DNA of 64,000 nucleotides from Siphonodentalium dalli (lineage: Eukaryota; Mollusca; Scaphopoda; Gadilida; Siphonodentaliidae): contig CP136064.1 of NCBI GenBank assembly GCA_032622095.1, positions 190,203,794-190,267,793 of the forward strand. Reading direction: 5' to 3'. Below the pieces are notes generated by a model, which was not told the origin of the DNA, did no database searches, and saw nothing but the letters and a program-made list of their open reading frames with translations. The translations under genes and the position numbers were made by a program. Below are positions 45,261-57,500 of this stretch, in pieces (the first letter of the stretch is position 1; each line of letters begins with the position of its first letter).

Positions 45261-45332
45261 GGGGATGTAGCTCAGTGGTAGAGCGTTCGCTTCGCATGTG
45301 AAAGGCCCCGGGTTCAATCCCCGGCATCTCCA
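45261..45332 (+). tRNA. tRNA-Ala-CGC: tRNA-Ala(CGC), unit 30 gene 3
   Basis: Consensus copy. Confidence 0.97.
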
Positions 45333-46104
45333 AGGAAGGCGAATTTTGTTACAATATCTTGCACTATATTTCATCAATGGCGGGTTTTGGTAAATTTTTA
45401 CCCCATTCAATCTCATACAAAATTTATAGCACTCGATCTATTTTATCAGAGGCTGCTTTTTGGTAATGTTTTGCACTATTCAAATCTCGCACAAAATCCC
45501 ATGTGTACATTGTCCTGTATTTTTTATAATTTGTTTTATATATCAGTTCGTTTCATCCCATATTTTAGTTGCGGGAGGTAGCGTCTGTTTCACAGCATCA
45601 CCCATAGAGACAAGTTGACGTCACAGACATGATGCACCATTCGTTCGCAATATGGACACCCAATAATTTAGTTGGTTGTTTGATTACGACATGTTCAAGA
45701 TCGAAAATTGGGATCGTCAAGGTCGGTCTCGGAATATTGTTAAATGGACACAACTCGTTTAAACCTCAAACAGTACGTATACCTAATATGGAAGTCGGAA
45801 CAATGCAGGTCGATAAATACACGAAACACCGTTATACTCTAAAAATAGTCTTATCGAAATCACATTAATTTGACAGCTGTTTTCAATTATTTTTTCTCAC
45901 AGATTGAGACAAACGCTCTTTATGCGTACCGTATAAGGAATATATAAACAATGAACGCTCGATCTTTATTGTCTCGTGCTGATTAATTTTCCGAAAACAA
46001 TATGACTTGAATAAGTCACGACATGATATGTATACATTTCATGTATTTCTCGACACATTTTGACCCCGAACCGGGCCTGACGAGGAGGGTGTGTTCTTTG
46101 GCCT

Positions 46105-46176
46105 GGGGATGTAGCTCAGTGGTAGAGCGTTCGCTTTGCATGTGAAAGGCCCCGGGTTCGATCCCCGGCATCTCCA
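46105..46176 (+). tRNA. tRNA-Ala-TGC: tRNA-Ala(TGC), unit 31 gene 1
   Basis: Consensus copy. Confidence 0.97.
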
Positions 46177-46416
46177 GCACAGTGCTTTCTTTTTATTTGT
46201 ATGTATGAAGTTTTAATTGCACATGCCGCTGTTATGACTGACTGTCGTGATTTCATATACTGGAAAGTCACCATTTGTGAATCGAAACGTTCCGTCCTAT
46301 ATGCATAGCTATTAAATCACAACAAAGCAAATTTACCACTTCATCTGACTTCTCATCGAATAATAAATAGCTGTCTAATGTAGTCTCCAAACTTTGACGG
46401 ACAAATTCTATCAGTT

Positions 46417-46488
46417 GGGGATGTAGCTCAGTGGTAGAGCGTTCGCTTTGCATGTGAAAGGCCCCGGGTTCGATCCCCGGCATCTCCA
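46417..46488 (+). tRNA. tRNA-Ala-TGC: tRNA-Ala(TGC), unit 31 gene 2
   Basis: Consensus copy. Confidence 0.97.
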
Positions 46489-46782
46489 AGAAATACTTTT
46501 GCACGAAAGTTAAAATTCGATTATGACGGTTTTGGTGATATTAATGGATGCAAATAATAGAAACAGCTTTCCCCATCGTTTTTCCGCGTGAAATCACGAA
46601 AACGAAAAAATTACTTTTCTGTATGCTCCGATGATATGCTCCGATGCTCCGTGGTATTGTCCTTATATTGCAGTGTAATTTCTATCATTTTATATTGAGA
46701 TTAACATACTTCTTTTTTTTCGTGGGAAATCAAAGGATTTATTATTTGTCGACAATAATATGGCCTTGCAATTTTACGGGCC

Positions 46783-46854
46783 GGGGATGTAGCTCAGTGG
46801 TAGAGCGTTCGCTTCGCATGTGAAAGGCCCCGGGTTCAATCCCCGGCATCTCCA
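46783..46854 (+). tRNA. tRNA-Ala-CGC: tRNA-Ala(CGC), unit 31 gene 3
   Basis: Consensus copy. Confidence 0.97.
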
Positions 46855-47626
46855 AGGAAGGCGAATTTTGTTACAATATCTTGCACTATATTTCATCAAT
46901 GGCGGGTTTTGGTAAATTTTTACCCCATTCAATCTCATACAAAATTTATAGCACTCGATCTATTTTATCAGAGGCTGCTTTTTGGTAATGTTTTGCACTA
47001 TTCAAATCTCGCACAAAATCCCATGTGTACATTGTCCTGTATTTTTTATAATTTGTTTTATATATCAGTTCGTTTCATCCCATATTTTAGTTGCGGGAGG
47101 TAGCGTCTGTTTCACAGCATCACCCATAGAGACAAGTTGACGTCACAGACATGATGCACCATTCGTTCGCAATATGGACACCCAATAATTTAGTTGGTTG
47201 TTTGATTACGACATGTTCAAGATCGAAAATTGGGATCGTCAAGGTCGGTCTCGGAATATTGTTAAATGGACACAACTCGTTTAAACCTCAAACAGTACGT
47301 ATACCTAATATGGAAGTCGGAACAATGCAGGTCGATAAATACACGAAACACCGTTATACTCTAAAAATAGTCTTATCGAAATCACATTAATTTGACAGCT
47401 GTTTTCAATTATTTTTTCTCACAGATTGAGACAAACGCTCTTTATGCGTACCGTATAAGGAATATATAAACAATGAACGCTCGATCTTTATTGTCTCGTG
47501 CTGATTAATTTTCCGAAAACAATATGACTTGAATAAGTCACGACATGATATGTATACATTTCATGTATTTCTCGACACATTTTGACCCCGAACCGGGCCT
47601 GACGAGGAGGGTGTGTTCTTTGGCCT

Positions 47627-47698
47627 GGGGATGTAGCTCAGTGGTAGAGCGTTCGCTTTGCATGTGAAAGGCCCCGGGTTCGATCCCCGGCATCTCCA
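47627..47698 (+). tRNA. tRNA-Ala-TGC: tRNA-Ala(TGC), unit 32 gene 1
   Basis: Consensus copy. Confidence 0.97.
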
Positions 47699-47938
47699 GC
47701 ACAGTGCTTTCTTTTTATTTGTATGTATGAAGTTTTAATTGCACATGCCGCTGTTATGACTGACTGTCGTGATTTCATATACTGGAAAGTCACCATTTGT
47801 GAATCGAAACGTTCCGTCCTATATGCATAGCTATTAAATCACAAGAAAGCAAATTTACCACTTCATCTGACTTCTCATCGAATAATAAATAGCTGTCTAA
47901 TGTAGTCTCCAAACTTTGACGGACAAATTCTATCAGTT

Positions 47939-48010
47939 GGGGATGTAGCTCAGTGGTAGAGCGTTCGCTTTGCATGTGAAAGGCCCCGGGTTCGATCCCC
48001 GGCATCTCCA
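47939..48010 (+). tRNA. tRNA-Ala-TGC: tRNA-Ala(TGC), unit 32 gene 2
   Basis: Consensus copy. Confidence 0.97.
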
Positions 48011-48304
48011 AGAAATACTTTTGCACGAAAGTTAAAATTCGATTATGACGGTTTTGGTGATATTAATGGATGTAAATAATAGAAACAGCTTTCCCCATCG
48101 TTTTTCCGCGTGAAATCACGAAAACGAAAAAATTACTTTTCTGTATGCTCCGATGATATGCTCCGATGCTCCGTGGTATTGTCCTTATATTGCAGTGTAA
48201 TTTCTATCATTTTATATTGAGATTAACATACTTCTTTTTTTTCGTGGGAAATCAAAGGATTTATTATTTGTCGACAATAATATGGCCTTGCAATTTTACG
48301 GGCC

Positions 48305-48376
48305 GGGGATGTAGCTCAGTGGTAGAGCGTTCGCTTCGCATGTGAAAGGCCCCGGGTTCAATCCCCGGCATCTCCA
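48305..48376 (+). tRNA. tRNA-Ala-CGC: tRNA-Ala(CGC), unit 32 gene 3
   Basis: Consensus copy. Confidence 0.97.
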
Positions 48377-49148
48377 AGGAAGGCGAATTTTGTTACAATA
48401 TCTTGCACTATATTTCATCAATGGCGGGTTTTGGTAAATTTTTACCCCATTCAATCTCATACAAAATTTATAGCACTCGATCTATTTTATCAGAGGCTGC
48501 TTTTTGGTAATGTTTTGCACTATTCAAATCTCGCACAAAATCCCATGTGTACATTGTCCTGTATTTTTTATAATTTGTTTTATATATCAGTTCGTTTCAT
48601 CCCATATTTTAGTTGCGGGAGGTAGCGTCTGTTTCACAGCATCACCCATAGAGACAAGTTGACGTCACAGACATGATGCACCATTCGTTCGCAATATGGA
48701 CACCCAATAATTTAGTTGGTTGTTTGATTACGACATGTTCAAGATCGAAAATTGGGATCGTCAAGGTCGGTCTCGGAATATTGTTAAATGGACACAACTC
48801 GTTTAAACCTCAAACAGTACGTATACCTAATATGGAAGTCGGAACAATGCAGGTCGATAAATACACGAAACACCGTTATACTCTAAAAATAGTCTTATCG
48901 AAATCACATTAATTTGACAGCTGTTTTCAATTATTTTTTCTCACAGATTGAGACAAACGCTCTTTATGCGTACCGTATAAGGAATATATAAACAATGAAC
49001 GCTCGATCTTTATTGTCTCGTGCTGATTAATTTTCCGAAAACAATATGACTTGAATAAGTCACGACATGATATGTATACATTTCATGTATTTCTCGACAC
49101 ATTTTGACCCCGAACCGGGCCTGACGAGGAGGGTGTGTTCTTTGGCCT

Positions 49149-49220
49149 GGGGATGTAGCTCAGTGGTAGAGCGTTCGCTTTGCATGTGAAAGGCCCCGGG
49201 TTCGATCCCCGGCATCTCCA
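49149..49220 (+). tRNA. tRNA-Ala-TGC: tRNA-Ala(TGC), unit 33 gene 1
   Basis: Consensus copy. Confidence 0.97.
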
Positions 49221-49460
49221 GCACAGTGCTTTCTTTTTATTTGTATGTATGAAGTTTTAATTGCACATGCCGCTGTTATGACTGACTGTCGTGATTTCAT
49301 ATACTGGAAAGTCACCATTTGTGAATCGAAACGTTCCGTCCTATATGCATAGCTATTAAATCACAACAAAACAAATTTACCACTTCATCTGACTTCTCAT
49401 CGAATAATAAATAGCTGTCTAATGTAGTCTCCAAACTTTGACGGACAAATTCTATCAGTT

Positions 49461-49532
49461 GGGGATGTAGCTCAGTGGTAGAGCGTTCGCTTTGCATGTG
49501 AAAGGCCCCGGGTTCGATCCCCGGCATCTCCA
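49461..49532 (+). tRNA. tRNA-Ala-TGC: tRNA-Ala(TGC), unit 33 gene 2
   Basis: Consensus copy. Confidence 0.97.
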
Positions 49533-49826
49533 AGAAATACTTTTGCACGAAAGTTAAAATTCGATTATGACGGTTTTGGTGATATTAATGGATGCAAATA
49601 ATAGAAACAGCTTTCCCCATCGTTTTTCCGCGTGAAATCACGAAAACGAAAAAATTACTTTTCTGTATGCTCCGATGATATGCTCCGATGCTCCGTGGTA
49701 TTGTCCTTATATTGCAGTGTAATTTCTATCATTTTATATTGAGATTAACATACTTCTTTTTTTTCGTGGGAAATCAAAGGATTTATTATTTGTCGACAAT
49801 AATATGGCCTTGCAATTTTACGGGCC

Positions 49827-49898
49827 GGGGATGTAGCTCAGTGGTAGAGCGTTCGCTTCGCATGTGAAAGGCCCCGGGTTCAATCCCCGGCATCTCCA
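49827..49898 (+). tRNA. tRNA-Ala-CGC: tRNA-Ala(CGC), unit 33 gene 3
   Basis: Consensus copy. Confidence 0.97.
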
Positions 49899-50670
49899 AG
49901 GAAGGCGAATTTTGTTACAATATCTTGCACTATATTTCATCAATGGCGGGTTTTGGTAAATTTTTACCCCATTCAATCTCATACAAAATTTATAGCACTC
50001 GATCTATTTTATCAGAGGCTGCTTTTTGGTAATGTTTTGCACTATTCAAATCTCGCACAAAATCCCATGTGTACATTGTCCTGTATTTTTTATAATTTGT
50101 TTTATATATCAGTTCGTTTCATCCCATATTTTAGTTGCGGGAGGTAGCGTCTGTTTCACAGCATCACCCATAGAGACAAGTTGACGTCACAGACATGATG
50201 CACCATTCGTTCGCAATATGGACACCCAATAATTTAGTTGGTTGTTTGATTACGACATGTTCAAGATCGAAAATTGGGATCGTCAAGGTCGGTCTCGGAA
50301 TATTGTTAAATGGACACAACTCGTTTAAACCTCAAACAGTACGTATACCTAATATGGAAGTCGGAACAATGCAGGTCGATAAATACACGAAACACCGTTA
50401 TACTCTAAAAATAGTCTTATCGAAATCACATTAATTTGACAGCTGTTTTCAATTATTTTTTCTCACAGATTGAGACAAACGCTCTTTATGCGTACCGTAT
50501 AAGGAATATATAAACAATGAACGCTCGATCTTTATTGTCTCGTGCTGATTAATTTTCCGAAAACAATATGACTTGAATAAGTCACGACATGATATGTATA
50601 CATTTCATGTATTTCTCGACACATTTTGACCCCGAACCGGGCCTGACGAGGAGGGTGTGTTCTTTGGCCT

Positions 50671-50742
50671 GGGGATGTAGCTCAGTGGTAGAGCGTTCGC
50701 TTTGCATGTGAAAGGCCCCGGGTTCGATCCCCGGCATCTCCA
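50671..50742 (+). tRNA. tRNA-Ala-TGC: tRNA-Ala(TGC), unit 34 gene 1
   Basis: Consensus copy. Confidence 0.97.
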
Positions 50743-50982
50743 GCACAGTGCTTTCTTTTTATTTGTATGTATGAAGTTTTAATTGCACATGCCGCTGTTA
50801 TGACTGACTGTCGTGATTTCATATACTGGAAAGTCACCATTTGTGAATCGAAACGTTCCGTCCTATATGCATAGCTATTAAATCACAACAAAGCAAATTT
50901 ACCACTTCATCTGACTTCTCATCGAATAATAAATAGCTGTCTAATGTAGTCTCCAAACTTTGACGGACAAATTCTATCAGTT

Positions 50983-51054
50983 GGGGATGTAGCTCAGTGG
51001 TAGAGCGTTCGCTTTGCATGTGAAAGGCCCCGGGTTCGATCCCCGGCATCTCCA
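50983..51054 (+). tRNA. tRNA-Ala-TGC: tRNA-Ala(TGC), unit 34 gene 2
   Basis: Consensus copy. Confidence 0.97.
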
Positions 51055-51348
51055 AGAAATACTTTTGCACGAAAGTTAAAATTCGATTATGACGGTTTTG
51101 GTGATATTAATGGATGTAAATAATAGAAACAGCTTTCCCCATCGTTTTTCCGCGTGAAATCACGAAAACGAAAAAATTACTTTTCTGTATGCTCCGATGA
51201 TATGCTCCGATGCTCCGTGGTATTGTCCTTATATTGCAGTGTAATTTCTATCATTTTATATTGAGATTAACATACTTCTTTTTTTTCGTGGGAAATCAAA
51301 GGATTTATTATTTGTCGACAATAATATGGCCTTGCAATTTTACGGGCC

Positions 51349-51420
51349 GGGGATGTAGCTCAGTGGTAGAGCGTTCGCTTCGCATGTGAAAGGCCCCGGG
51401 TTCAATCCCCGGCATCTCCA
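51349..51420 (+). tRNA. tRNA-Ala-CGC: tRNA-Ala(CGC), unit 34 gene 3
   Basis: Consensus copy. Confidence 0.97.
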
Positions 51421-52192
51421 AGGAAGGCGAATTTTGTTACAATATCTTGCACTATATTTCATCAATGGCGGGTTTTGGTAAATTTTAACCCCATTCAATC
51501 TCATACAAAATTTATAGCACTCGATCTATTTTATCAGAGGCTGCTTTTTGGTAATGTTTTGCACTATTCAAATCTCGCACAAAATCCCATGTGTACATTG
51601 TCCTGTATTTTTTATAATTTGTTTTATATATCAGTTCGTTTCATCCCATATTTTAGTTGCGGGAGGTAGCGTCTGTTTCACAGCATCACCCATAGAGACA
51701 AGTTGACGTCACAGACATGATGCACCATTCGTTCGCAATATGGACACCCAATAATTTAGTTGGTTGTTTGATTACGACATGTTCAAGATCGAAAATTGGG
51801 ATCGTCAAGGTCGGTCTCGGAATATTGTTAAATGGACACAACTCGTTTAAACCTCAAACAGTACGTATAACTAATATGGAAGTCGGAACAATGCAGGTCG
51901 ATAAATACACGAAACACCGTTATACTCTAAAAATAGTCTTATCGAAATCACATTAATTTGACAGCTGTTTTCAATTATTTTTTCTCACAGATTGAGACAA
52001 ACGCTCTTTATGCGTACCGTATAAGGAATATATAAACAATGAACGCTCGATCTTTATTGTCTCGTGCTGATTAATTTTCCGAAAACAATATGACTTGAAT
52101 AAGTCACGACATGATATGTATACATTTCATGTATTTCTCGACACATTTTGACCCCGAACCGGGCCTGACGAGGAGGGTGTGTTCTTTGGCCT

Positions 52193-52264
52193 GGGGATGT
52201 AGCTCAGTGGTAGAGCGTTCGCTTTGCATGTGAAAGGCCCCGGGTTCGATCCCCGGCATCTCCA
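52193..52264 (+). tRNA. tRNA-Ala-TGC: tRNA-Ala(TGC), unit 35 gene 1
   Basis: Consensus copy. Confidence 0.97.
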
Positions 52265-52504
52265 GCACAGTGCTTTCTTTTTATTTGTATGTATGAAGTT
52301 TTAATTGCACATGCCGCTGTTATGACTGACTGTCGTGATTTCATATACTGGAAAGTCACCATTTGTGAATCGAAACGTTCCGTCCTATATGCATAGCTAT
52401 TAAATCACAACAAAGCAAATTTACCACTTCATCTGACTTCTCATCGAATAATAAATAGCTGTCTAATGTAGTCTCCAAACTTTGACGGACAAATTCTATC
52501 AGTT

Positions 52505-52576
52505 GGGGATGTAGCTCAGTGGTAGAGCGTTCGCTTTGCATGTGAAAGGCCCCGGGTTCGATCCCCGGCATCTCCA
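52505..52576 (+). tRNA. tRNA-Ala-TGC: tRNA-Ala(TGC), unit 35 gene 2
   Basis: Consensus copy. Confidence 0.97.
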
Positions 52577-52870
52577 AGAAATACTTTTGCACGAAAGTTA
52601 AAATTCGATTATGACGGTTTTGGTGATATTAATGGATGCAAATAATAGAAACAGCTTTCCCCATCGTTTTTCCGCGTGAAATCACGAAAACGAAAAAATT
52701 ACTTTTCTGTATGCTCCGATGATATGCTCCGATGCTCCGTGGTATTGTCCTTATATTGCAGTGTAATTTCTATCATTTTATATTGAGATTAACATACTTC
52801 TTTTTTTTCGTGGGAAATCAAAGGATTTATTATTTGTCGACAATAATATGGCCTTGCAATTTTACGGGCC

Positions 52871-52934
52871 AGCTCAGTGGTAGAGCGTTCGCTTCGCATG
52901 TGAAAGGCCCCGGGTTCAATCCCCGGCATCTCCA
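52871..52934 (+). pseudogene. tRNA-Ala(CGC) pseudogene, unit 35 gene 3, 5' acceptor strand deleted
   Basis: The 8 bp GGGGATGT (bases 1-8) are missing, so the 5' acceptor strand, the G of G3:U70 and the first base of the A box are gone; 64 nt remain. No microhomology is evident at the junction. The B box and the rest of the cloverleaf are intact, so some transcription is conceivable, but a chargeable tRNA is not. Confidence 0.93.
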
Positions 52935-53706
52935 AGGAAGGCGAATTTTGTTACAATATCTTGCACTATATTTCATCAATGGCGGGTTTTGGTAAATTTT
53001 TACCCCATTCAATCTCATACAAAATTTATAGCACTCGATCTATTTTATCAGAGGCTGCTTTTTGGTAATGTTTTGCACTATTCAAATCTCGCACAAAATC
53101 CCATGTGTACATTGTCCTGTATTTTTTATAATTTGTTTTATATATCAGTTCGTTTCATCCCATATTTTAGTTGCGGGAGGTAGCGTCTGTTTCACAGCAT
53201 CACCCATAGAGACAAGTTGACGTCACAGACATGATGCACCATTCGTTCGCAATATGGACACCCAATAATTTAGTTGGTTGTTTGATTACGACATGTTCAA
53301 GATCGAAAATTGGGATCGTCAAGGTCGGTCTCGGAATATTGTTAAATGGACACAACTCGTTTAAACCTCAAACAGTACGTATACCTAATATGGAAGTCGG
53401 AACAATGCAGGTCGATAAATACACGAAACACCGTTATACTCTAAAAATAGTCTTATCGAAATCACATTAATTTGACAGCTGTTTTCAATTATTTTTTCTC
53501 ACAGATTGAGACAAACGCTCTTTATGCGTACCGTATAAGGAATATATAAACAATGAACGCTCGATCTTTATTGTCTCGTGCTGATTAATTTTCCGAAAAC
53601 AATATGACTTGAATAAGTCACGACATGATATGTATACATTTCATGTATTTCTCGACACATTTTGACCCCGAACCGGGCCTGACGAGGAGGGTGTGTTCTT
53701 TGGCCT

Positions 53707-53778
53707 GGGGATGTAGCTCAGTGGTAGAGCGTTCGCTTTGCATGTGAAAGGCCCCGGGTTCGATCCCCGGCATCTCCA
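53707..53778 (+). tRNA. tRNA-Ala-TGC: tRNA-Ala(TGC), unit 36 gene 1
   Basis: Consensus copy. Confidence 0.97.
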
Positions 53779-54018
53779 GCACAGTGCTTTCTTTTTATTT
53801 GTATGTATGAAGTTTTAATTGCACATGCCGCTGTTATGACTGACTGTCGTGATTTCATATACTGGAAAGTCACCATTTGTGAATCGAAACGTTCCGTCCT
53901 ATATGCATAGCTATTAAATCACAACAAAGCAAATTTACCACTTCATCTGACTTCTCATCGAATAATAAATAGCTGTCTAATGTAGTCTCCAAACTTTGAC
54001 GGACAAATTCTATCAGTT

Positions 54019-54090
54019 GGGGATGTAGCTCAGTGGTAGAGCGTTCGCTTTGCATGTGAAAGGCCCCGGGTTCGATCCCCGGCATCTCCA
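54019..54090 (+). tRNA. tRNA-Ala-TGC: tRNA-Ala(TGC), unit 36 gene 2
   Basis: Consensus copy. Confidence 0.97.
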
Positions 54091-54384
54091 AGAAATACTT
54101 TTGCACGAAAGTTAAAATTCGATTATGACGGTTTTGGTGATATTAATGGATGTAAATAATAGAAACAGCTTTCCCCATCGTTTTTCCGCGTGAAATCACG
54201 AAAACGAAAAAATTACTTTTCTGTATGCTCCGATGATATGCTCCGATGCTCCGTGGTATTGTCCTTATATTGCAGTGTAATTTCTATCATTTTATATTGA
54301 GATTAACATACTTCTTTTTTTTCGTGGGAAATCAAAGGATTTATTATTTGTCGACAATAATATGGCCTTGCAATTTTACGGGCC

Positions 54385-54456
54385 GGGGATGTAGCTCAGT
54401 GGTAGAGCGTTCGCTTCGCATGTGAAAGGCCCCGGGTTCAATCCCCGGCATCTCCA
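54385..54456 (+). tRNA. tRNA-Ala-CGC: tRNA-Ala(CGC), unit 36 gene 3
   Basis: Consensus copy. Confidence 0.97.
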
Positions 54457-55228
54457 AGGAAGGCGAATTTTGTTACAATATCTTGCACTATATTTCATCA
54501 ATGGCGGGTTTTGGTAAATTTTTACCCCATTCAATCTCATACAAAATTTATAGCACTCGATCTATTTTATCAGAGGCTGCTTTTTGGTAATGTTTTGCAC
54601 TATTCAAATCTCGCACAAGATCCCATGTGTACATTGTCCTGTATTTTTTATAATTTGTTTTATATATCAGTTCGTTTCATCCCATATTTTAGTTGCGGGA
54701 GGTAGCGTCTGTTTCACAGCATCACCCATAGAGACAAGTTGACGTCACAGACATGATGCACCATTCGTTCGCAATATGGACACCCAATAATTTAGTTGGT
54801 TGTTTGATTACGACATGTTCAAGATCGAAAATTGGGATCGTCAAGGTCGGTCTCGGAATATTGTTAAATGGACACAACTCGTTTAAACCTCAAACAGTAC
54901 GTATACCTAATATGGAAGTCGGAACAATGCAGGTCGATAAATACACGAAACACCGTTATACTCTAAAAATAGTCTTATCGAAATCACATTAATTTGACAG
55001 CTGTTTTCAATTATTTTTTCTCACAGATTGAGACAAACGCTCTTTATGCGTACCGTATAAGGAATATATAAACAATGAACGCTCGATCTTTATTGTCTCG
55101 TGCTGATTAATTTTCCGAAAACAATATGACTTGAATAAGTCACGACATGATATGTATACATTTCATGTATTTCTCGACACATTTTGACCCCGAACCGGGC
55201 CTGACGAGGAGGGTGTGTTCTTTGGCCT

Positions 55229-55300
55229 GGGGATGTAGCTCAGTGGTAGAGCGTTCGCTTTGCATGTGAAAGGCCCCGGGTTCGATCCCCGGCATCTCCA
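55229..55300 (+). tRNA. tRNA-Ala-TGC: tRNA-Ala(TGC), unit 37 gene 1
   Basis: Consensus copy. Confidence 0.97.
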
Positions 55301-55540
55301 GCACAGTGCTTTCTTTTTATTTGTATGTATGAAGTTTTAATTGCACATGCCGCTGTTATGACTGACTGTCGTGATTTCATATACTGGAAAGTCACCATTT
55401 GTGAATCGAAACGTTCCGTCCTATATGCATAGCTATTAAATCACAACAAAGCAAATTTACCACTTCATCTGACTTCTCATCGAATAATAAATAGCTGTCT
55501 AATGTAGTCTCCAAACTTTGACGGACAAATTCTATCAGTT

Positions 55541-55612
55541 GGGGATGTAGCTCAGTGGTAGAGCGTTCGCTTTGCATGTGAAAGGCCCCGGGTTCGATCC
55601 CCGGCATCTCCA
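55541..55612 (+). tRNA. tRNA-Ala-TGC: tRNA-Ala(TGC), unit 37 gene 2
   Basis: Consensus copy. Confidence 0.97.
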
Positions 55613-55906
55613 AGAAATACTTTTGCACGAAAGTTAAAATTCGATTATGACGGTTTTGGTGATATTAATGGATGCAAATAATAGAAACAGCTTTCCCCAT
55701 CGTTTTTCCGCGTGAAATCACGAAAACGAAAAAATTACTTTTCTGTATGCTCCGATGATATGCTCCGATGCTCCGTGGTATTGTCCTTATATTGCAGTGT
55801 AATTTCTATCATTTTATATTGAGATTAACATACTTCTTTTTTTTCGTGGGAAATCAAAGGATTTATTATTTGTCGACAATAATATGGCCTTGCAATTTTA
55901 CGGGCC

Positions 55907-55978
55907 GGGGATGTAGCTCAGTGGTAGAGCGTTCGCTTCGCATGTGAAAGGCCCCGGGTTCAATCCCCGGCATCTCCA
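55907..55978 (+). tRNA. tRNA-Ala-CGC: tRNA-Ala(CGC), unit 37 gene 3
   Basis: Consensus copy. Confidence 0.97.
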
Positions 55979-56750
55979 AGGAAGGCGAATTTTGTTACAA
56001 TATCTTGCACTATATTTCATCAATGGCGGGTTTTGGTAAATTTTTACCCCATTCAATCTCATACAAAATTTATAGCACTCGATCTATTTTATCAGAGGCT
56101 GCTTTTTGGTAATGTTTTGCACTATTCAAATCTCGCACAAAATCCCATGTGTACATTGTCCTGTATTTTTTATAATTTGTTTTATATATCAGTTCGTTTC
56201 ATCCCATATTTTAGTTGCGGGAGGTAGCGTCTGTTTCACAGCATCACCCATAGAGACAAGTTGACGTCACAGACATGATGCACCATTCGTTCGCAATATG
56301 GACACCCAATAATTTAGTTGGTTGTTTGATTACGACATGTTCAAGATCGAAAATTGGGATCGTCAAGGTCGGTCTCGGAATATTGTTAAATGGACACAAC
56401 TCGTTTAAACCTCAAACAGTACGTATACCTAATATGGAAGTCGGAACAATGCAGGTCGATAAATACACGAAACACCGTTATACTCTAAAAATAGTCTTAT
56501 CGAAATCACATTAATTTGACAGCTGTTTTCAATTATTTTTTCTCACAGATTGAGACAAACGCTCTTTATGCGTACCGTATAAGGAATATATAAACAATGA
56601 ACGCTCGATCTTTATTGTCTCGTGCTGATTAATTTTCCGAAAACAATATGACTTGAATAAGTCACGACATGATATGTATACATTTCATGTATTTCTCGAC
56701 ACATTTTGACCCCGAACCGGGCCTGACGAGGAGGGTGTGTTCTTTGGCCT

Positions 56751-56822
56751 GGGGATGTAGCTCAGTGGTAGAGCGTTCGCTTTGCATGTGAAAGGCCCCG
56801 GGTTCGATCCCCGGCATCTCCA
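56751..56822 (+). tRNA. tRNA-Ala-TGC: tRNA-Ala(TGC), unit 38 gene 1
   Basis: Consensus copy. Confidence 0.97.
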
Positions 56823-57062
56823 GCACAATGCTTTCTTTTTATTTGTATGTATGAAGTTTTAATTGCACATGCCGCTGTTATGACTGACTGTCGTGATTTC
56901 ATATACTGGAAAGTCACCATTTGTGAATCGAAACGTTCCGTCCTATATGCATAGCTATTAAATCACAACAAAGCAAATTTACCACTTCATCTGACTTCTC
57001 ATCGAATAATAAATAGCTGTCTAATGTAGTCTCCAAACTTTGACGGACAAATTCTATCAGTT

Positions 57063-57134
57063 GGGGATGTAGCTCAGTGGTAGAGCGTTCGCTTTGCATG
57101 TGAAAGGCCCCGGGTTCGATCCCCGGCATCTCCA
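57063..57134 (+). tRNA. tRNA-Ala-TGC: tRNA-Ala(TGC), unit 38 gene 2
   Basis: Consensus copy. Confidence 0.97.
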
Positions 57135-57428
57135 AGAAATACTTTTGCACGAAAGTTAAAATTCGATTATGACGGTTTTGGTGATATTAATGGATGCAAA
57201 TAATAGAAACAGCTTTCCCCATCGTTTTTCCGCGTGAAATCACGAAAACGAAAAAATTACTTTTCTGTATGCTCCGATGATATGCTCCGATGCTCCGTGG
57301 TATTGTCCTTATATTGCAGTGTAATTTCTATCATTTTATATTGAGATTAACATACTTCTTTTTTTTCGTGGGAAATCAAAGGATTTATTATTTGTCGACA
57401 ATAATATGGCCTTGCAATTTTACGGGCC

Positions 57429-57500
57429 GGGGATGTAGCTCAGTGGTAGAGCGTTCGCTTCGCATGTGAAAGGCCCCGGGTTCAATCCCCGGCATCTCCA
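57429..57500 (+). tRNA. tRNA-Ala-CGC: tRNA-Ala(CGC), unit 38 gene 3
   Basis: Consensus copy. Confidence 0.97.

Larger units (their letters stand above)
44101..45622 (+). repeat. Array unit 30
   Basis: Haplotype CGCGACTTG: type D left marks with A672 of the unit 21-25 family. Private C to T at 44559. Confidence 0.95.
45623..47144 (+). repeat. Array unit 31
   Basis: Haplotype CGCGGCCTG. Confidence 0.95.
47145..48666 (+). repeat. Array unit 32
   Basis: Haplotype CGCGGCTTG; private C to G at 47845. Confidence 0.95.
48667..50188 (+). repeat. Array unit 33
   Basis: Haplotype CGCGGCCTG; private G to A at 49371. Confidence 0.95.
50189..51710 (+). repeat. Array unit 34
   Basis: Haplotype CGCGGCTTG; private T to A at 51487, in a backup T run behind gene 3. 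Confidence 0.95.
51711..53224 (+). repeat. Array unit 35 (8 bp shorter)
   Basis: Haplotype CGCGGCC T with site 1164 deleted, because gene 3 has lost its first 8 bp. Private C to A at 51870. Confidence 0.95.
53225..54746 (+). repeat. Array unit 36
   Basis: Haplotype CGCGGCTTG; private A to G at 54619. Confidence 0.95.
54747..56268 (+). repeat. Array unit 37
   Basis: Haplotype CGCGGCCTG. Confidence 0.95.

Noticed and set aside
52732-53018. Overlapping + and - strand ORFs around unit 35 gene 3
   Set aside because: Both are frames created by the 8 bp deletion in the tRNA pseudogene and translate tRNA sequence.
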